Source: Rhizobiaceae bacterium
Lineage (GTDB): Bacteria; Pseudomonadota; Alphaproteobacteria; Rhizobiales; Rhizobiaceae
NCBI GenBank assembly: GCA_019635795.1
Contig: JAHBYV010000008.1
Span: forward strand, 62,001 to 126,000
Direction of reading: 5' to 3'
DNA length: 64,000 bases
The position numbers and the translations under genes are program-made. Shown here one piece after another: positions 39,023 to 48,395 of the stretch. Numbering within the stretch: the first letter of the stretch is position 1; the number at the start of each line of letters is the position of its first letter. The notes under the pieces were generated by a model that was not told the origin of the DNA, made no database searches, and saw only the letters and a list, made by a program, of their open reading frames with translations.

Positions 39023-39547
39023 TTACTTTTCGGATTTCAGCCGTAACGCCACGCTTTCCAGCCAATGGTCGCGGATGCCCAGTGCTTGAAGATGTTCAAG
39101 CGTTGAAAGTACATAGGTTGGGTTCGGTCCGCTCTGCCCCTCCGCGTTCCTGACGATTTCAGCGGCGTGCAGTTCGTCCATGCGGCCCGCATATTGCTGA
39201 TGCGCACGGTCAACGACATAGGCGACCGCCGCAACCTGCCTGCCATCGGCAAGGCGCACGGGCAATCGCCGTTCAAGATAGACATTCGTGACCAGCTCGC
39301 GGGCGCGCAAATAGCCCATCACCTCGCCGTGCAGTTCGCCTGGCACCCGAAATGCGAGGCCGACACATGACCCACCGCGATCCAATCCCAGCACAAGCCC
39401 GGGACGCTCGGGGGTCCCACGATGAACCCACGACTTCACGCAAAGAGAGCGTCTATACCCGGCCAGACGGGCACGGCTCGTTTCCACATACGCAAATCCC
39501 GGGTTCCAGATCAACGAACCGTAGCCAAAAACCCAAAAATCGCCCAT
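39023..39547 (-). CDS. Gamma-glutamylcyclotransferase (ChaC-like)
   Basis: A 174-aa protein. The ChaC/GGCT opening WVFGYGSLIWNPGF is followed by GYRRSLCVKSWVHRGTPERPGLVLGLDRGGSCVGLAF and AVAYVVDR. ChaC enzymes cleave glutathione to 5-oxoproline and Cys-Gly in the cytoplasm. The ATG at 39547 begins directly on the conserved strand. It is divergent from, and 48 bases before, the DUF2125 gene. Glutathione specificity is from family knowledge. Confidence 0.88.
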   Translation of the reverse strand: MGDFWVFGYGSLIWNPGFAYVETSRARLAGYRRSLCVKSWVHRGTPERPGLVLGLDRGGSCVGLAFRVPGELHGEVMGYLRARELVTNVYLERRLPVRLADGRQVAAVAYVVDRAHQQYAGRMDELHAAEIVRNAEGQSGPNPTYVLSTLEHLQALGIRDHWLESVALRLKSEK

Positions 39548-39595
39548 ATCCCAACGCCTGATCCGTACAGACGCCCGACCTACGAGAGAGCCAGC

Positions 39596-40606
39596 ATGTC
39601 GTCAAGCGAAGCACAGCGTTCAAAAAGCAGCCGAAAATTTGTCTGGCTGGCAATGTTCATCGTGTTGCTGTTCGGCGGTTACAGCCTTGGCTGGTACTGG
39701 ATGGCCGGGAAAGCGCGGGAGCGGGTCGAAAGCTTCATCTCGCACCTCAACGGTAATGGTCGCAGCGCGGTATGCGAGAACAGCAGGGTTGCAGGCTTTC
39801 CATTTCGCCTGGGGCTCGCCTGCGACAGTGTCGTGTATCAGGACGAGAGGAATCGCATTGCTATCACGGCAGGCGGTTTGCGCACCGCAGCACAAATCTA
39901 TCAGCCATTGAAAACAGTGGCAGAACTTGACGGCCCGTTGAGGATCGATGCACCGGGCATCACGCCTCTTTTCATTGAGTGGGATTCACTTCGTGCAAGC
40001 GCGCGTCTCAGTCGTCCATTGCCTTCAATGGTTTCGTTGGAAGCGACCGGTCTGTCCGGCATCTCAGACCCCTCAGACGAAACTGATCCGGTCAGTTTCT
40101 TCAGCGCGGAACAGGCAGAGGCGCATTTCCGGCCCAATGGTTCCGACCTGGACTGGGCGGGCAGCTTCCGGAAGCTTGAAATTGATCCCGAAGCGGTAGG
40201 CAATCGCACGTTGCCAATATTGGATGGCGAGGGCGACGCAACTGTCAAAAATGGTGTTGCGCTGGTCCATACCCGCCCCACCAGCCTGCGCGGCCAATCC
40301 ATTGAAATTCGTAATCTGGCCATGTCGTCCGGCGACGCAAAAATGACGCTCAGCGGACCGATTGCGATCGACACACGCGGGCTCGTGGACGCGTCGCTGA
40401 AACTGGCCATGCACAACCCCGCAGCAGTTTCGAAGCTTTTCGAAACTGCTGTGCCTGAACGGGCAAACGAAATCAGTCAGGCTTTTGGCGCGCTAGGAAT
40501 GCTCGGCGACACGCCAAGCGTTCCAATCAAGATCGAAAAGAGCAAAATCAAGCTGGACCTGATTTTTGGCTCGATAACCCTTGGGCAGTTACCGCCTTTG
40601 GAATGA
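39596..40606 (+). CDS. DUF2125 family membrane-anchored protein
   Basis: A protein of about 336 aa. One N-terminal transmembrane helix (FVWLAMFIVLLFGGYSLGWYWMAG) precedes a large periplasmic domain. The CENSRVAGFPFRLGLACDSV segment is characteristic of DUF2125, a Hyphomicrobiales family without known function. The frame is open from 39422 across the ChaC-like promoter, but ATG 39596 begins the family-like N terminus. It ends exactly where the converging tyrC-type gene ends. Confidence 0.85.
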   Translation: MSSSEAQRSKSSRKFVWLAMFIVLLFGGYSLGWYWMAGKARERVESFISHLNGNGRSAVCENSRVAGFPFRLGLACDSVVYQDERNRIAITAGGLRTAAQIYQPLKTVAELDGPLRIDAPGITPLFIEWDSLRASARLSRPLPSMVSLEATGLSGISDPSDETDPVSFFSAEQAEAHFRPNGSDLDWAGSFRKLEIDPEAVGNRTLPILDGEGDATVKNGVALVHTRPTSLRGQSIEIRNLAMSSGDAKMTLSGPIAIDTRGLVDASLKLAMHNPAAVSKLFETAVPERANEISQAFGALGMLGDTPSVPIKIEKSKIKLDLIFGSITLGQLPPLE

Positions 40607-41542
40607 CTATTTCGAAGGCTGTTGCTCGATTCCGTGACGACCAAAATCAGGCGCATCGACATCCTGTCCCGCCTCGATGATGGAACGACGCACGCCGCGA
40701 GTGTGGGTAAAAAGCTCGAACAGCTTGTCGCCGTCGCCCCAGCGAATTGCGCGCTGCAAGGCGGCAAGGTCTTCCGAAAACCGCGCGAGCATTTCCAGAA
40801 TGGCCTCGCTATTGTGCAGACACACGTCGCGCCACATGGTCGGATCAGACGCCGCAAGGCGCGTGAAGTCGCGGAAACCCGAAGCCGCGTATTTGATCAC
40901 TTCGGTCTTGGAAACATTCTGGAGATCGTCTGCCGTCCCAACAATATTGTAGGCAATGATGTGAGGAAGGTGCGAAACAATGGCCAACACCTTGTCATGA
41001 TGGGCAGCATCCATCACATCGATGTTGGAACCGCAGCGGCGCCAGAATCCAGACAGCTTTTCCAGCGCGGCTGGATCGGTATCAGGCAACGGTGTGAAAA
41101 TGCACCACCGGTTCACAAACAAATCGGCGAACCCTGCGTCGGGGCCGGATTTTTCCGTGCCCGCGAGCGGGTGACCCGGAATAAAATGCACGCCTTCCGG
41201 CACGAAGGGCGACATCTGGGCGATAACACTGGCCTTGGTGGAACCAACGTCGGTCAGAATTGCACCGGGCTTCAAGGCTGGTGCAATGGCTTCGGCAACC
41301 GCGGCCGAAGATCCGACGGGAACAGAAACGATCACAAGATCGGCGTTTTGGACCGCCTCTGCCGGGTCGGTGTAGTATGAATGACCAAGCTGCAGTTCTT
41401 CAGCGCGGCGCAGCGTTTCAACGCTACGGGTTGCAATCGCCACATGGCGGGAAAGTCCTTTTGCTGCAATCACTCGTGCGAGCGATGAGCCGATCAGACC
41501 GATGCCGATAAGGGCAATACGGTCAAACATTGGTTCCGACAT
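40607..41542 (-). CDS. tyrC: Prephenate/arogenate (cyclohexadienyl) dehydrogenase
   Basis: A 311-aa NAD(P)-dependent enzyme of tyrosine biosynthesis that oxidatively decarboxylates prephenate or arogenate. The Rossmann motif is IALIGIGLIGSSLAR. DVGSTKASV, PGHPLAGTEKSGPDAG and later FRDFTRLAASDPTMWRDVCLHN are family blocks. It begins two bases after the hisC-type aminotransferase stop, so the two form an operon. In this group the aminotransferase probably serves aromatic amino acids as well. Substrate preference is not resolved by sequence. Confidence 0.9.
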   Translation of the reverse strand: MSEPMFDRIALIGIGLIGSSLARVIAAKGLSRHVAIATRSVETLRRAEELQLGHSYYTDPAEAVQNADLVIVSVPVGSSAAVAEAIAPALKPGAILTDVGSTKASVIAQMSPFVPEGVHFIPGHPLAGTEKSGPDAGFADLFVNRWCIFTPLPDTDPAALEKLSGFWRRCGSNIDVMDAAHHDKVLAIVSHLPHIIAYNIVGTADDLQNVSKTEVIKYAASGFRDFTRLAASDPTMWRDVCLHNSEAILEMLARFSEDLAALQRAIRWGDGDKLFELFTHTRGVRRSIIEAGQDVDAPDFGRHGIEQQPSK

Positions 41543-41543
41543 T

Positions 41544-42656
41544 TTACTTTTCCAGAAATTCTTTGAGCGCAGCTACAACGCCACGATTTGCCTCTTCCGT
41601 ACCCACGGTCATGCGAAGTGCATTCGGAAATCCGTAGGCGACCACGCGGCGCAGGATAAAGCCTCGCGCCAGCAGAAATTCATCAGCGCGCCCGGCACAA
41701 TATCGTTCACCGGAAGGGAAGTGCATCAATAGAAAATTGCCAGCGCTCGGCGTCACACGCAAGCCGAGCGCAGCCAATTCGCGGGTGAGCCACGCCAGCC
41801 ATTCCGCGTTATGCTCAACTGACCGCGTCACGTGCTCTCTATCCGCCATTGCCGCCACGCCGGCTTCAATCGACATGGCATTAACGTTGAACGGATCGCG
41901 CACCCGGTCCAGCGCATCGATAATGTGAGACGGCGCATAGAGCCATCCGATGCGCGCGCCCCCAAGACCATGAACCTTGGAGAAAGTTCGCGTCATCACC
42001 ACATTTTCGGAAGAACCGACAAGCTCCACACCGGCTTCATAGTCATTTCGCCGGACAAACTCGGCATAAGCCGCGTCGAGAACCAGCAGCACGTGCCTTG
42101 GCAAAGACGCCTGAAGTCGCCGAACTTCGCTGAACGGCAGATAAGTCCCGGTCGGGTTGTTCGGATTGGCGAGGTATATGATCTTCGTGCGCTCCGTCAC
42201 CGCGCCGAGAATAGCATCGACATCGGCCTGCTCGTTCGTTTCACGAACAGTAACAGACGTTGCGCCTGTCATCTGGATATAGATTTTATACTGCAAAAAG
42301 CCGTGCTCGGTAATGATCCCCTCATCACCGGGCTGCAGATAAATGCGCGCCAGCAGCGCCAATGCTTCATCTGACCCGTTAAAGCACAGAATGTTAGCGG
42401 GGTTCAGGCCATGGACCTTCGCAATTGCTTCCCGCAGTTTTGTTGCGCGGCCATCGGGGTAGAATTCCATCCTCTCAGAAGCTGCCTTCACCGCCTCTAT
42501 GGCTTTGGGCGAAGCCCCAAACGGATTCTCATTCGAGGATAATTTGAATACCTTCTCAACGCCCGGATGCGCAGACGACTTGCCCGGCACATAGGCTTCA
42601 ATGTCCATCACACCCGGATTTGGCTGGGGACGGGAAGGCTTTTCAACGCGGTTCAT
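41544..42656 (-). CDS. hisC: Histidinol-phosphate / aromatic aminotransferase
   Basis: A PLP-dependent class I/II aminotransferase of about 370 aa. [15 protein letters not shown] and [14 protein letters not shown] open the fold, ANPNNPTGT binds the cofactor, and the Schiff-base Lys is in [13 protein letters not shown]. It converts imidazole-acetol phosphate to histidinol phosphate, and homologues also transaminate aromatic keto acids. Linkage to tyrC suggests the second role. The frame is open to 42827 but crosses the riboswitch region; ATG 42656 ([16 protein letters not shown]) fits the family. Divergent from metX. Confidence 0.9.
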   Translation of the reverse strand: MNRVEKPSRPQPNPGVMDIEAYVPGKSSAHPGVEKVFKLSSNENPFGASPKAIEAVKAASERMEFYPDGRATKLREAIAKVHGLNPANILCFNGSDEALALLARIYLQPGDEGIITEHGFLQYKIYIQMTGATSVTVRETNEQADVDAILGAVTERTKIIYLANPNNPTGTYLPFSEVRRLQASLPRHVLLVLDAAYAEFVRRNDYEAGVELVGSSENVVMTRTFSKVHGLGGARIGWLYAPSHIIDALDRVRDPFNVNAMSIEAGVAAMADREHVTRSVEHNAEWLAWLTRELAALGLRVTPSAGNFLLMHFPSGERYCAGRADEFLLARGFILRRVVAYGFPNALRMTVGTEEANRGVVAALKEFLEK

Positions 42657-42746
42657 TGCTTCAGTCCAGAACAAAATGCGCTTGGGAAATATCCCCAGCG
42701 GGAAGGATTGTCGAGTGCGCATCATGGTCCAGCGCCGCCTCATCCG

Positions 42747-42775
42747 TTGACGGAAGCGTGTTTCAGGCATAAATA
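42747..42775 (+). promoter_or_regulatory. Sigma-70-type promoter of metX
   Basis: TTGACG (42747-42752), 17 bases, then TAAATA (42770-42775). A start about seven bases further on falls at the first base of the SAM-II element. Confidence 0.7.
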
Positions 42776-42784
42776 GCGCTCGAA

Positions 42785-42840
42785 CTCGTGGTGATTTGGC
42801 CGGTCGGCTTGCAGCCACGTTAAACAAGTCGCTAAAGGGC
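42785..42840 (+). ncRNA. SAM-II riboswitch upstream of metX
   Basis: P1 pairs CGTGG (42787-42791) with CCACG (42815-42819) around the conserved TGATTTGG loop entry. CGGCTTG (42805-42811) can pair with CAAGTCG (42825-42831) to form the SAM-II pseudoknot, and GCTAAA follows. Sequence and fold match the metA/SAM-II motif described in Hyphomicrobiales. S-adenosylmethionine binding would reduce metX-metW expression. Confidence 0.92.
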
Positions 42841-42854
42841 CGTGTCAGTCAGGC

Positions 42855-42890
42855 AACCGGCATTTGCGACCCTGCAATGCCGGTTTTTTG
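42855..42890 (+). terminator. Intrinsic terminator downstream of the SAM-II riboswitch
   Basis: AACCGGCATT (42855-42864) and AATGCCGGTT (42876-42885) form a perfect 10-bp stem, followed by a run of T to 42889. It lies between the aptamer and the metX start, so termination could be the regulatory output. Confidence 0.85.
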
Positions 42891-42934
42891 TTGCGGACGA
42901 GTGCCCATAGCAGAAAACCGCGAAAGTGAGTGTG

Positions 42935-44107
42935 ATGGCTGCTGCCCGCGCAAAGGCAAAGAGTGTTGATGAGGCCAATTTTCCGTCCAGCCCGGTCGTG
43001 CGTTTTGGCATGGACAAGCCTCTCATTCTGGAGGCAGGTGTCAAACTCGCGCCGTTTCAGATTGCGTACGAAACCTACGGCGAACTTAATGCTGACAAGT
43101 CGAATGCAGTTCTGATTTGCCATGCCCTGACAGGCGACCAATATGTCGCGAGCACCAATCCTATAACGGGAAAGCCCGGCTGGTGGGAAGTGCTGATCGG
43201 CCCCGGCAAAATTATCGACACCAACCGCTTTTTCGTTATCTGCGCAAACGTTATCGGCTCTTGCCTCGGATCGACAGGACCTGCCTCAATCAACCCCGAA
43301 ACCGGCAAGCCCTATGGCCTTGACCTACCGCTCATAACCATACGCGATATGGTTCGCGCACAGGCCATGCTGGTTGATCATTTCGGGATCGACCAATTGT
43401 TCTGCGTCATTGGTGGCTCGATGGGTGGAATGCAGGTTCTGGAATGGACTTCGACCTATCCCGATCGCGTATTCTCCGCCCTGCCCATGGCAACCGGCAC
43501 ACGCCATTCTGCCCAGAACATTGCATTCTACGAGGCCGGCAGGCAGGCCGTCATGGCCGACCCGAACTGGCGTGGTGGCAGGTATATCGAAGCTGGCGTA
43601 CGGCCCGAGAAGGGTCTTGCGGTGGCGCGTATGATCGCTCACATCACCTATCTTTCCGAGGCGGCCTTGCACCGTAAATTTGGCCGCAATCTGCAGGATC
43701 GCCCAAAACTTACTTTCTCCTTCGACGCGGATTTTCAGATTGAAAGCTATCTGCGCCATCAGGGCATGACGTTCGTTGATCGCTTCGACGCTAACTCATA
43801 TCTCTATCTCAGCCGCGCAATGGATTATTTCGACATGGCGGCGGACCATGATGGCCAATTGGCCGCAGCGTTCAAGAACACGAGCACGCGTTTTTGCGTC
43901 GTATCTTTCACCAGCGACTGGCATTTCCCCACGGAAGAGAGCCGCGCCCTTGTTCATGCACTCAATGCGTCCGGCGCACCGGTCTCTTTCGTTGAGATCG
44001 AGACGGATCGCGGTCATGACGCATTCCTGCTCGACGAACCCGAACTGTTCAGCGCGATTGGCGGGTTCATCGCTTCTGCTGCGCGCGCAAGAGGGATCTC
44101 CCAATGA
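42935..44107 (+). CDS. metX: Homoserine O-acetyltransferase
   Basis: An alpha/beta-hydrolase-fold enzyme of about 390 aa that acetylates homoserine in methionine biosynthesis. [12 protein letters not shown] gives the oxyanion region, the nucleophile Ser is in [14 protein letters not shown], and [15 protein letters not shown] carries the catalytic His. [15 protein letters not shown] carries the Asp. GTG 42926 is an alternative start. It is preceded by a SAM-II riboswitch and terminator, and overlaps metW by ATGA. MetX-MetW pairs are typical of alphaproteobacteria. Confidence 0.95.
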   Translation: MAAARAKAKSVDEANFPSSPVVRFGMDKPLILEAGVKLAPFQIAYETYGELNADKSNAVLICHALTGDQYVASTNPITGKPGWWEVLIGPGKIIDTNRFFVICANVIGSCLGSTGPASINPETGKPYGLDLPLITIRDMVRAQAMLVDHFGIDQLFCVIGGSMGGMQVLEWTSTYPDRVFSALPMATGTRHSAQNIAFYEAGRQAVMADPNWRGGRYIEAGVRPEKGLAVARMIAHITYLSEAALHRKFGRNLQDRPKLTFSFDADFQIESYLRHQGMTFVDRFDANSYLYLSRAMDYFDMAADHDGQLAAAFKNTSTRFCVVSFTSDWHFPTEESRALVHALNASGAPVSFVEIETDRGHDAFLLDEPELFSAIGGFIASAARARGISQ

Positions 44108-44718
44108 GCGTCAATGCGAGTTCGCGAATTGATCTGCAAGTTATGGCCGATCTCATTCCCGCCGGAGCAAAGGTTCTCGACGTAGGCTGCGGAAACGGCG
44201 AATTGCTTGAGCTTCTGCGCGATGAAAAGAACATCGATGCCAGAGGCGTAGAAATATCCCAACGCGGCGTGAATGAATGTGTCGCGAGAGGGCTTTCCGT
44301 CATTCAGGGCGATGCTGACACAGATCTTGTCTATTACCCTGACAGTTCGTTCGACTACGCCCTGTTGTCCCAGACCCTTCAGGCTACCCGAAACCCCCGT
44401 CAGGTGCTTGAACATCTATTGCGCATTGGCAACCGTGTGATTGTTTCCTTCCCGAACTTCGGCCATTGGAGCGTCCGCTCTTCCCTGTTTTTCAAGGGAC
44501 GGATGCCTGTCACAAAGGACCTGCCCTATAGCTGGTACGACACGCCGAACATACATTTCTGTACCATCCGCGATTTCGTTGTTCTGTGCGAGGAAGTGGG
44601 TGCCGTAGTTGAAAAAGCAGTCGCCATCGATGGCAATGGCCAGAAGATCGGTTTCTCCATGCCGTGGTGGTTCTGGAATTTCTTCGGACAGCAAGCGGTC
44701 TTCCTGCTTCGGCGCTAG
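44104..44718 (+). CDS. metW: Methionine biosynthesis protein MetW
   Basis: A 204-aa methyltransferase-fold protein. [16 protein letters not shown] is the SAM-binding motif. The MetW-specific [21 protein letters not shown] and [20 protein letters not shown] follow, then [18 protein letters not shown]. It is needed with MetX for efficient homoserine acetylation in organisms that carry both. ATG 44104 overlaps the metX stop, so both share the SAM-II control. Confidence 0.94.
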   Translation: MSVNASSRIDLQVMADLIPAGAKVLDVGCGNGELLELLRDEKNIDARGVEISQRGVNECVARGLSVIQGDADTDLVYYPDSSFDYALLSQTLQATRNPRQVLEHLLRIGNRVIVSFPNFGHWSVRSSLFFKGRMPVTKDLPYSWYDTPNIHFCTIRDFVVLCEEVGAVVEKAVAIDGNGQKIGFSMPWWFWNFFGQQAVFLLRR

Positions 44719-44730
44719 GCGCGAGGATCT

Positions 44731-46533
44731 TTAAGGTTTGCGCTCACGCGCACCGAAATCTACCTTCCTGAGCGTGACCCCTCTCTCGTCCTTTGAGAGC
44801 TCGATCTTCCGTTTGAAGAACGTCATATTGGGGGCAAGTCTGCCGATATTAATGACAGTCGAATTGGGGAGCTCCGTCTCCAGCAACGTGTAAATGTCTT
44901 TGCGGCAAGTCGCATCAAGCGCATCCAGAGATTCGTCGATCACAACCCAGTCCGGCTTGTGGACAGCAAGGCGTGCAAATGCCAGAAGCCGCAGATCGGT
45001 CTCACCAAGCTCCTTGTCCCAACGCGCGGTTGTATCGAGAGCGTGTGAAAGTCGCTGCAGCCCAACCTTTTCAAGCGCTGACATCAAAGCGCCGTCCTCG
45101 AAAGTTCCGGTCTTGTGCGGGTAAGTCAGCGCCTGCCTCAAGGTGCCGCGCGGGATGTAGGGCGTCCGCGGAAAGAAGAACATTGCGTCGTTTTTGGGCA
45201 AGCCGATATGTCCTTTGCCCCATGGCCACAACCCGGCAAGTGTACGGAAGAACAAGGTTTTTCCCGCCCCAGGGTCGCCCGTTACGATTACCCGTTCACC
45301 TTGCCCGATCGTAACCTTATCATTCTCGAGTCGAGTGCAACCGCCCGGTGAGGCTATCGCAAGACCTTCGAAGGTCAATTCAGCCGTGGGGTTCTCCGAA
45401 ATCCTGATCAAATCTTCGCCGCTGTGGAGCTTGTCTGCCTCCACAAGTGCCGCGCGGAAGGAGGCAACGCGAAGCAGAGTCGCACGCCAGTCGGCTATCG
45501 CGCCAATATTATTGATGAACCACCGCAGCGAGGAATGCACCTGATTGAATGCGCCCACCGCCATCATCAGGCCACCGAAGCTTATGTCTCCGGCAAAATA
45601 CACGGGCGAGGCCACGAGAATGGGGGCGACAATTGTAAGCCAACCATAACCGTCGGTTACCCACTCAAGCCTGATCTGAACTCTGTAAATGCGCAATATC
45701 GCGGCTAGCAGATTGCCGAGATCGCCTTCCATCCGGCGTTTTTCATCCTGCTCGCCGCCTGCAATTGCGACAGCATCCACATGTTCATTCACGTGCATCA
45801 TGGAAAAACGAAGATCGGCCTCGCGCGCGTATCGGTCGGCATTGAGCCCGATCAATGGCCGCCCTACCAGCCACGTGATAACTGACGCAGAGCCGGCGTA
45901 AATGAACGCCGCCCACACCATGTAGCCCGGTATTGCGTAGGTTTCGCCACCAATATGAAACACAAAACCGGAAGATAGCGACCACAGGATTCCTACAAAG
46001 GAGACGAGCAGAATGGAGGATTGGAACAAGCCAAAGGAAAGCCCCGTCACCAGATCGGCAAGATGTCCGGCATCCTCCTGCATTCGCTGATCGGGGTTTA
46101 TGCCTATTGCACCTGCGTTTGCGAGTTTGAAGGCGCGGCGCGGCTTCATCCATTCTGCTATCAGGTCTGTGGTCAGCATCTCGCGCAAACGTAACCGGAA
46201 ACGCTGGTTCAGCCAGGTTTGTGCGACACCGAGTGTCAGCAACCCACCCGCTATCATCGCAAATATTTCGAGCTGGCGGATTAGCCCGGCAAAGTCCCGT
46301 TTTTCGATGGCGTCATAGAAAGGGGCATTCCAGCGGTTGAGCAGAATTTGCCCGAACGAGGTCGCTACAATAACGGCAATCGCACCAAGCCCGGTCCAAA
46401 TGATCGTTTTGCGCAATGGTGAGCCACGAAAGGCTTGTCGCATCGTGTCGAGTTGGGCGCGAAAGCTGATCGCTTCGGCTGGAACTGCAATCGCTGGAGC
46501 CGGTTCACTATGCACGGAAGCCACGTCTGACAT
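44731..46533 (-). CDS. ABC transporter with fused permease and ATPase domains (YddA/SbmA-related)
   Basis: A 600-aa protein. An N-terminal ABC-transporter type-2 membrane domain spans about residues 40-340 (LNRWNAPFYDAIEKRDFAGLIRQ is the family block shared with YddA and BacA/SbmA relatives). A C-terminal ATPase follows, with Walker A VTGDPGAGKT, signature-like GETDLRLLAFARL and Walker B DWVVIDESLDALD. The signature departs from LSGGQ, as is usual in this subfamily. Substrates of relatives include peptides and vitamins; none can be assigned here. It lies 61 bases downstream of the lipid kinase gene on the same strand. Confidence 0.87.
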   Translation of the reverse strand: MSDVASVHSEPAPAIAVPAEAISFRAQLDTMRQAFRGSPLRKTIIWTGLGAIAVIVATSFGQILLNRWNAPFYDAIEKRDFAGLIRQLEIFAMIAGGLLTLGVAQTWLNQRFRLRLREMLTTDLIAEWMKPRRAFKLANAGAIGINPDQRMQEDAGHLADLVTGLSFGLFQSSILLVSFVGILWSLSSGFVFHIGGETYAIPGYMVWAAFIYAGSASVITWLVGRPLIGLNADRYAREADLRFSMMHVNEHVDAVAIAGGEQDEKRRMEGDLGNLLAAILRIYRVQIRLEWVTDGYGWLTIVAPILVASPVYFAGDISFGGLMMAVGAFNQVHSSLRWFINNIGAIADWRATLLRVASFRAALVEADKLHSGEDLIRISENPTAELTFEGLAIASPGGCTRLENDKVTIGQGERVIVTGDPGAGKTLFFRTLAGLWPWGKGHIGLPKNDAMFFFPRTPYIPRGTLRQALTYPHKTGTFEDGALMSALEKVGLQRLSHALDTTARWDKELGETDLRLLAFARLAVHKPDWVVIDESLDALDATCRKDIYTLLETELPNSTVINIGRLAPNMTFFKRKIELSKDERGVTLRKVDFGARERKP

Positions 46534-46594
46534 GAGTCAATCCTCTCAGTGGTGGCTGTTTAGCGTGTTTCTGCTTTTCGCACGATGCTAATAA

Positions 46595-47503
46595 TCAGGG
46601 CGCGTACACCAACACCGATTTCGGGCGAATCCGAAAATGCGCCGGGGTCCAGGTCTTTAACTCGCCATCAGTGTTTACAGGCCGTGGCCGGCTGGTTCGG
46701 ATGGTAATTTCCGTGGTCTTGAACGCCCGCACATCATGCCATTGGCCTTGTGTGCCCCGCCTTAAACTGGGAAGCAGCCGCAACAAGCTCCACCAGTGGT
46801 CGACTTCAAGGCTGTAAAAATCCAGCCATCCATCGTCCGCAGTGGCATTTTCTTCCACCGTCATTCCGCCACCGTAGTGCCGGCCATTACCTACCGAAAC
46901 CTGCAATGTGCGAATGATTTCAGTGGCCCCATCATGCTCGACAAATGCCTTGAAAAGACGGGAGCGCGCAAGCAGGCGTGCAGCGACGATACCATAGCCG
47001 AGCTTGCCAAAGCGCTTCTTTGCATGTTCCGAAAGCTCGGCAGCAAGCTCTGCAGAAAAGCCGATGCTCGCAACATTGAAGAAGAGGTGGCCGTTTACCT
47101 CCCCCAGATCAATGTGTTGCGGCTTGCCATTTGCAATGATCCTGGCCGCCTCAACAGGGTCTGGCGAAATATCAAGTGTGCGGGCAAAATCATTGGCCGT
47201 ACCCAACGGCAGCACGCCGAGCGGCAGGCCGGTGTAAACGAGACCCCGAGCGGCTGCGTTCAGCGTGCCATCCCCACCGCCAATTATTGCAAGATCGACA
47301 TTTCGCGCCCGTCTGGAAATGAGTTCAGACAGGTTTTCCTGCTCGGAAGGCGCGGCCTCTTCAAGCGAGATGTTGGCTGCGGTCAGAACATCTTTGACTG
47401 CGTCAATCGACTCCGCCCCGCGTCGGGCGCGGGGGTTGACGATAAGCAGCGCTTTTCGAGTCTTGGACCGCTTCAAGGATGTCGGCTCTAACCATGGCAA
47501 CAA
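46595..47503 (-). CDS. Diacylglycerol/lipid kinase (YegS/DagK catalytic family)
   Basis: A protein of about 302 aa. LIVNPRARRG opens the DAGK catalytic domain, the nucleotide-binding GGGDGTLNAAARG follows near residue 78, and VLPLGTANDFARTL comes after. A beta-rich C-terminal domain has the GNGRHYGGGM segment. It phosphorylates diacylglycerol or a related lipid with ATP. No in-frame ATG precedes the domain; the start is TTG at 47503 or 47500, or TTG 47476. The nearest ATG is out of frame, so the N terminus is uncertain. Confidence 0.85.
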   Translation of the reverse strand: MLPWLEPTSLKRSKTRKALLIVNPRARRGAESIDAVKDVLTAANISLEEAAPSEQENLSELISRRARNVDLAIIGGGDGTLNAAARGLVYTGLPLGVLPLGTANDFARTLDISPDPVEAARIIANGKPQHIDLGEVNGHLFFNVASIGFSAELAAELSEHAKKRFGKLGYGIVAARLLARSRLFKAFVEHDGATEIIRTLQVSVGNGRHYGGGMTVEENATADDGWLDFYSLEVDHWWSLLRLLPSLRRGTQGQWHDVRAFKTTEITIRTSRPRPVNTDGELKTWTPAHFRIRPKSVLVYAP

Positions 47504-47557
47504 TGACAGAACAGATATAGGTAGGAATTAACGGCAAAAGAATGCGCAAGATCCGAG

Positions 47558-48316
47558 TCAGTTCCCGCGCCGCGTCTTGGACAACGTGTTTATTGCCGCC
47601 CCCTGCGGCGTAAGGACGGGCACGAACACCCGTCGGGAGGCCCGGGTTGCGGCAGGCAGGGCCTGATACAATCGCTTTTGCGCCTCCACCACGATAGCAC
47701 CAGAGAAAATCGGCCAGAAACGCCGTCCCAGGCGCTCAAGGGTCGCATGAAAACGCAATATCCATCTGCGCTTGGATGGCGGAAAGAAAAGCGCGTCCGC
47801 CCATGCGGACGGAGTAAAGTTGGCTTCACGCAACAAAGCGTCAAGCTGGCTGCGCGAATATGGACGACCGGTGCCGAACGGCGTGTGCTCAAATCGCGCC
47901 CATACACCACGCCGGTTAGGCACGATGATCACGACCCGTCCGGATGGTGAAAGGACACGCCAGATTTCGTTCAAGGTTTCACGCGGATTTTCTGAGTGTT
48001 CGAGCGCATGGACAAGCAGGACACGGTCAACAGACGCGTCCACCAGCGGAAGCTCCTCTTCAAACACGAGCGCTGTTGCAGAGGGCGCTTCGGCGGGCCA
48101 GCGGACGGCTCCTTGCGTAGCGGGCATAAACGCAATCATGCGTTCCGCATCGGCTCCGAAACGATCCAGCCAAGGCAAGGTATAACCGAGACCGACAAGC
48201 CTTTCCTTCGGCACGTTGGACCAGATGCTGGAAAGTGCCATAGTCAGGGAGCGTTCGGCCAATCGGCCCGCAAGGCTGGCATAGAATGCACGAAGATTCA
48301 CAATATCCGAATTCAT
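47558..48316 (-). CDS. Class I SAM-dependent methyltransferase (Methyltransf_11)
   Basis: A protein of about 252 aa. The SAM-binding part is weak at motif I (LVGLGYTLPWLDRFG) but clear later: LPLVDASVDRVLLVHALEHSENPRETLNEIWRVLSPSGRVVIIVPNRRG. A basic C-terminal half follows. It is divergent from gloB, a pairing often seen in alphaproteobacteria. ATG 48316 with AGGG upstream was preferred over 48355. The substrate is unknown. Confidence 0.85.
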   Translation of the reverse strand: MNSDIVNLRAFYASLAGRLAERSLTMALSSIWSNVPKERLVGLGYTLPWLDRFGADAERMIAFMPATQGAVRWPAEAPSATALVFEEELPLVDASVDRVLLVHALEHSENPRETLNEIWRVLSPSGRVVIIVPNRRGVWARFEHTPFGTGRPYSRSQLDALLREANFTPSAWADALFFPPSKRRWILRFHATLERLGRRFWPIFSGAIVVEAQKRLYQALPAATRASRRVFVPVLTPQGAAINTLSKTRRGN

Positions 48317-48395
48317 AGCCCTAACGCTATCTTTCTGCGCGCCAGCTTTCAACATGGTCAGGTGACAGGCTTGGTGCAGTTATCTATGATGAAGC

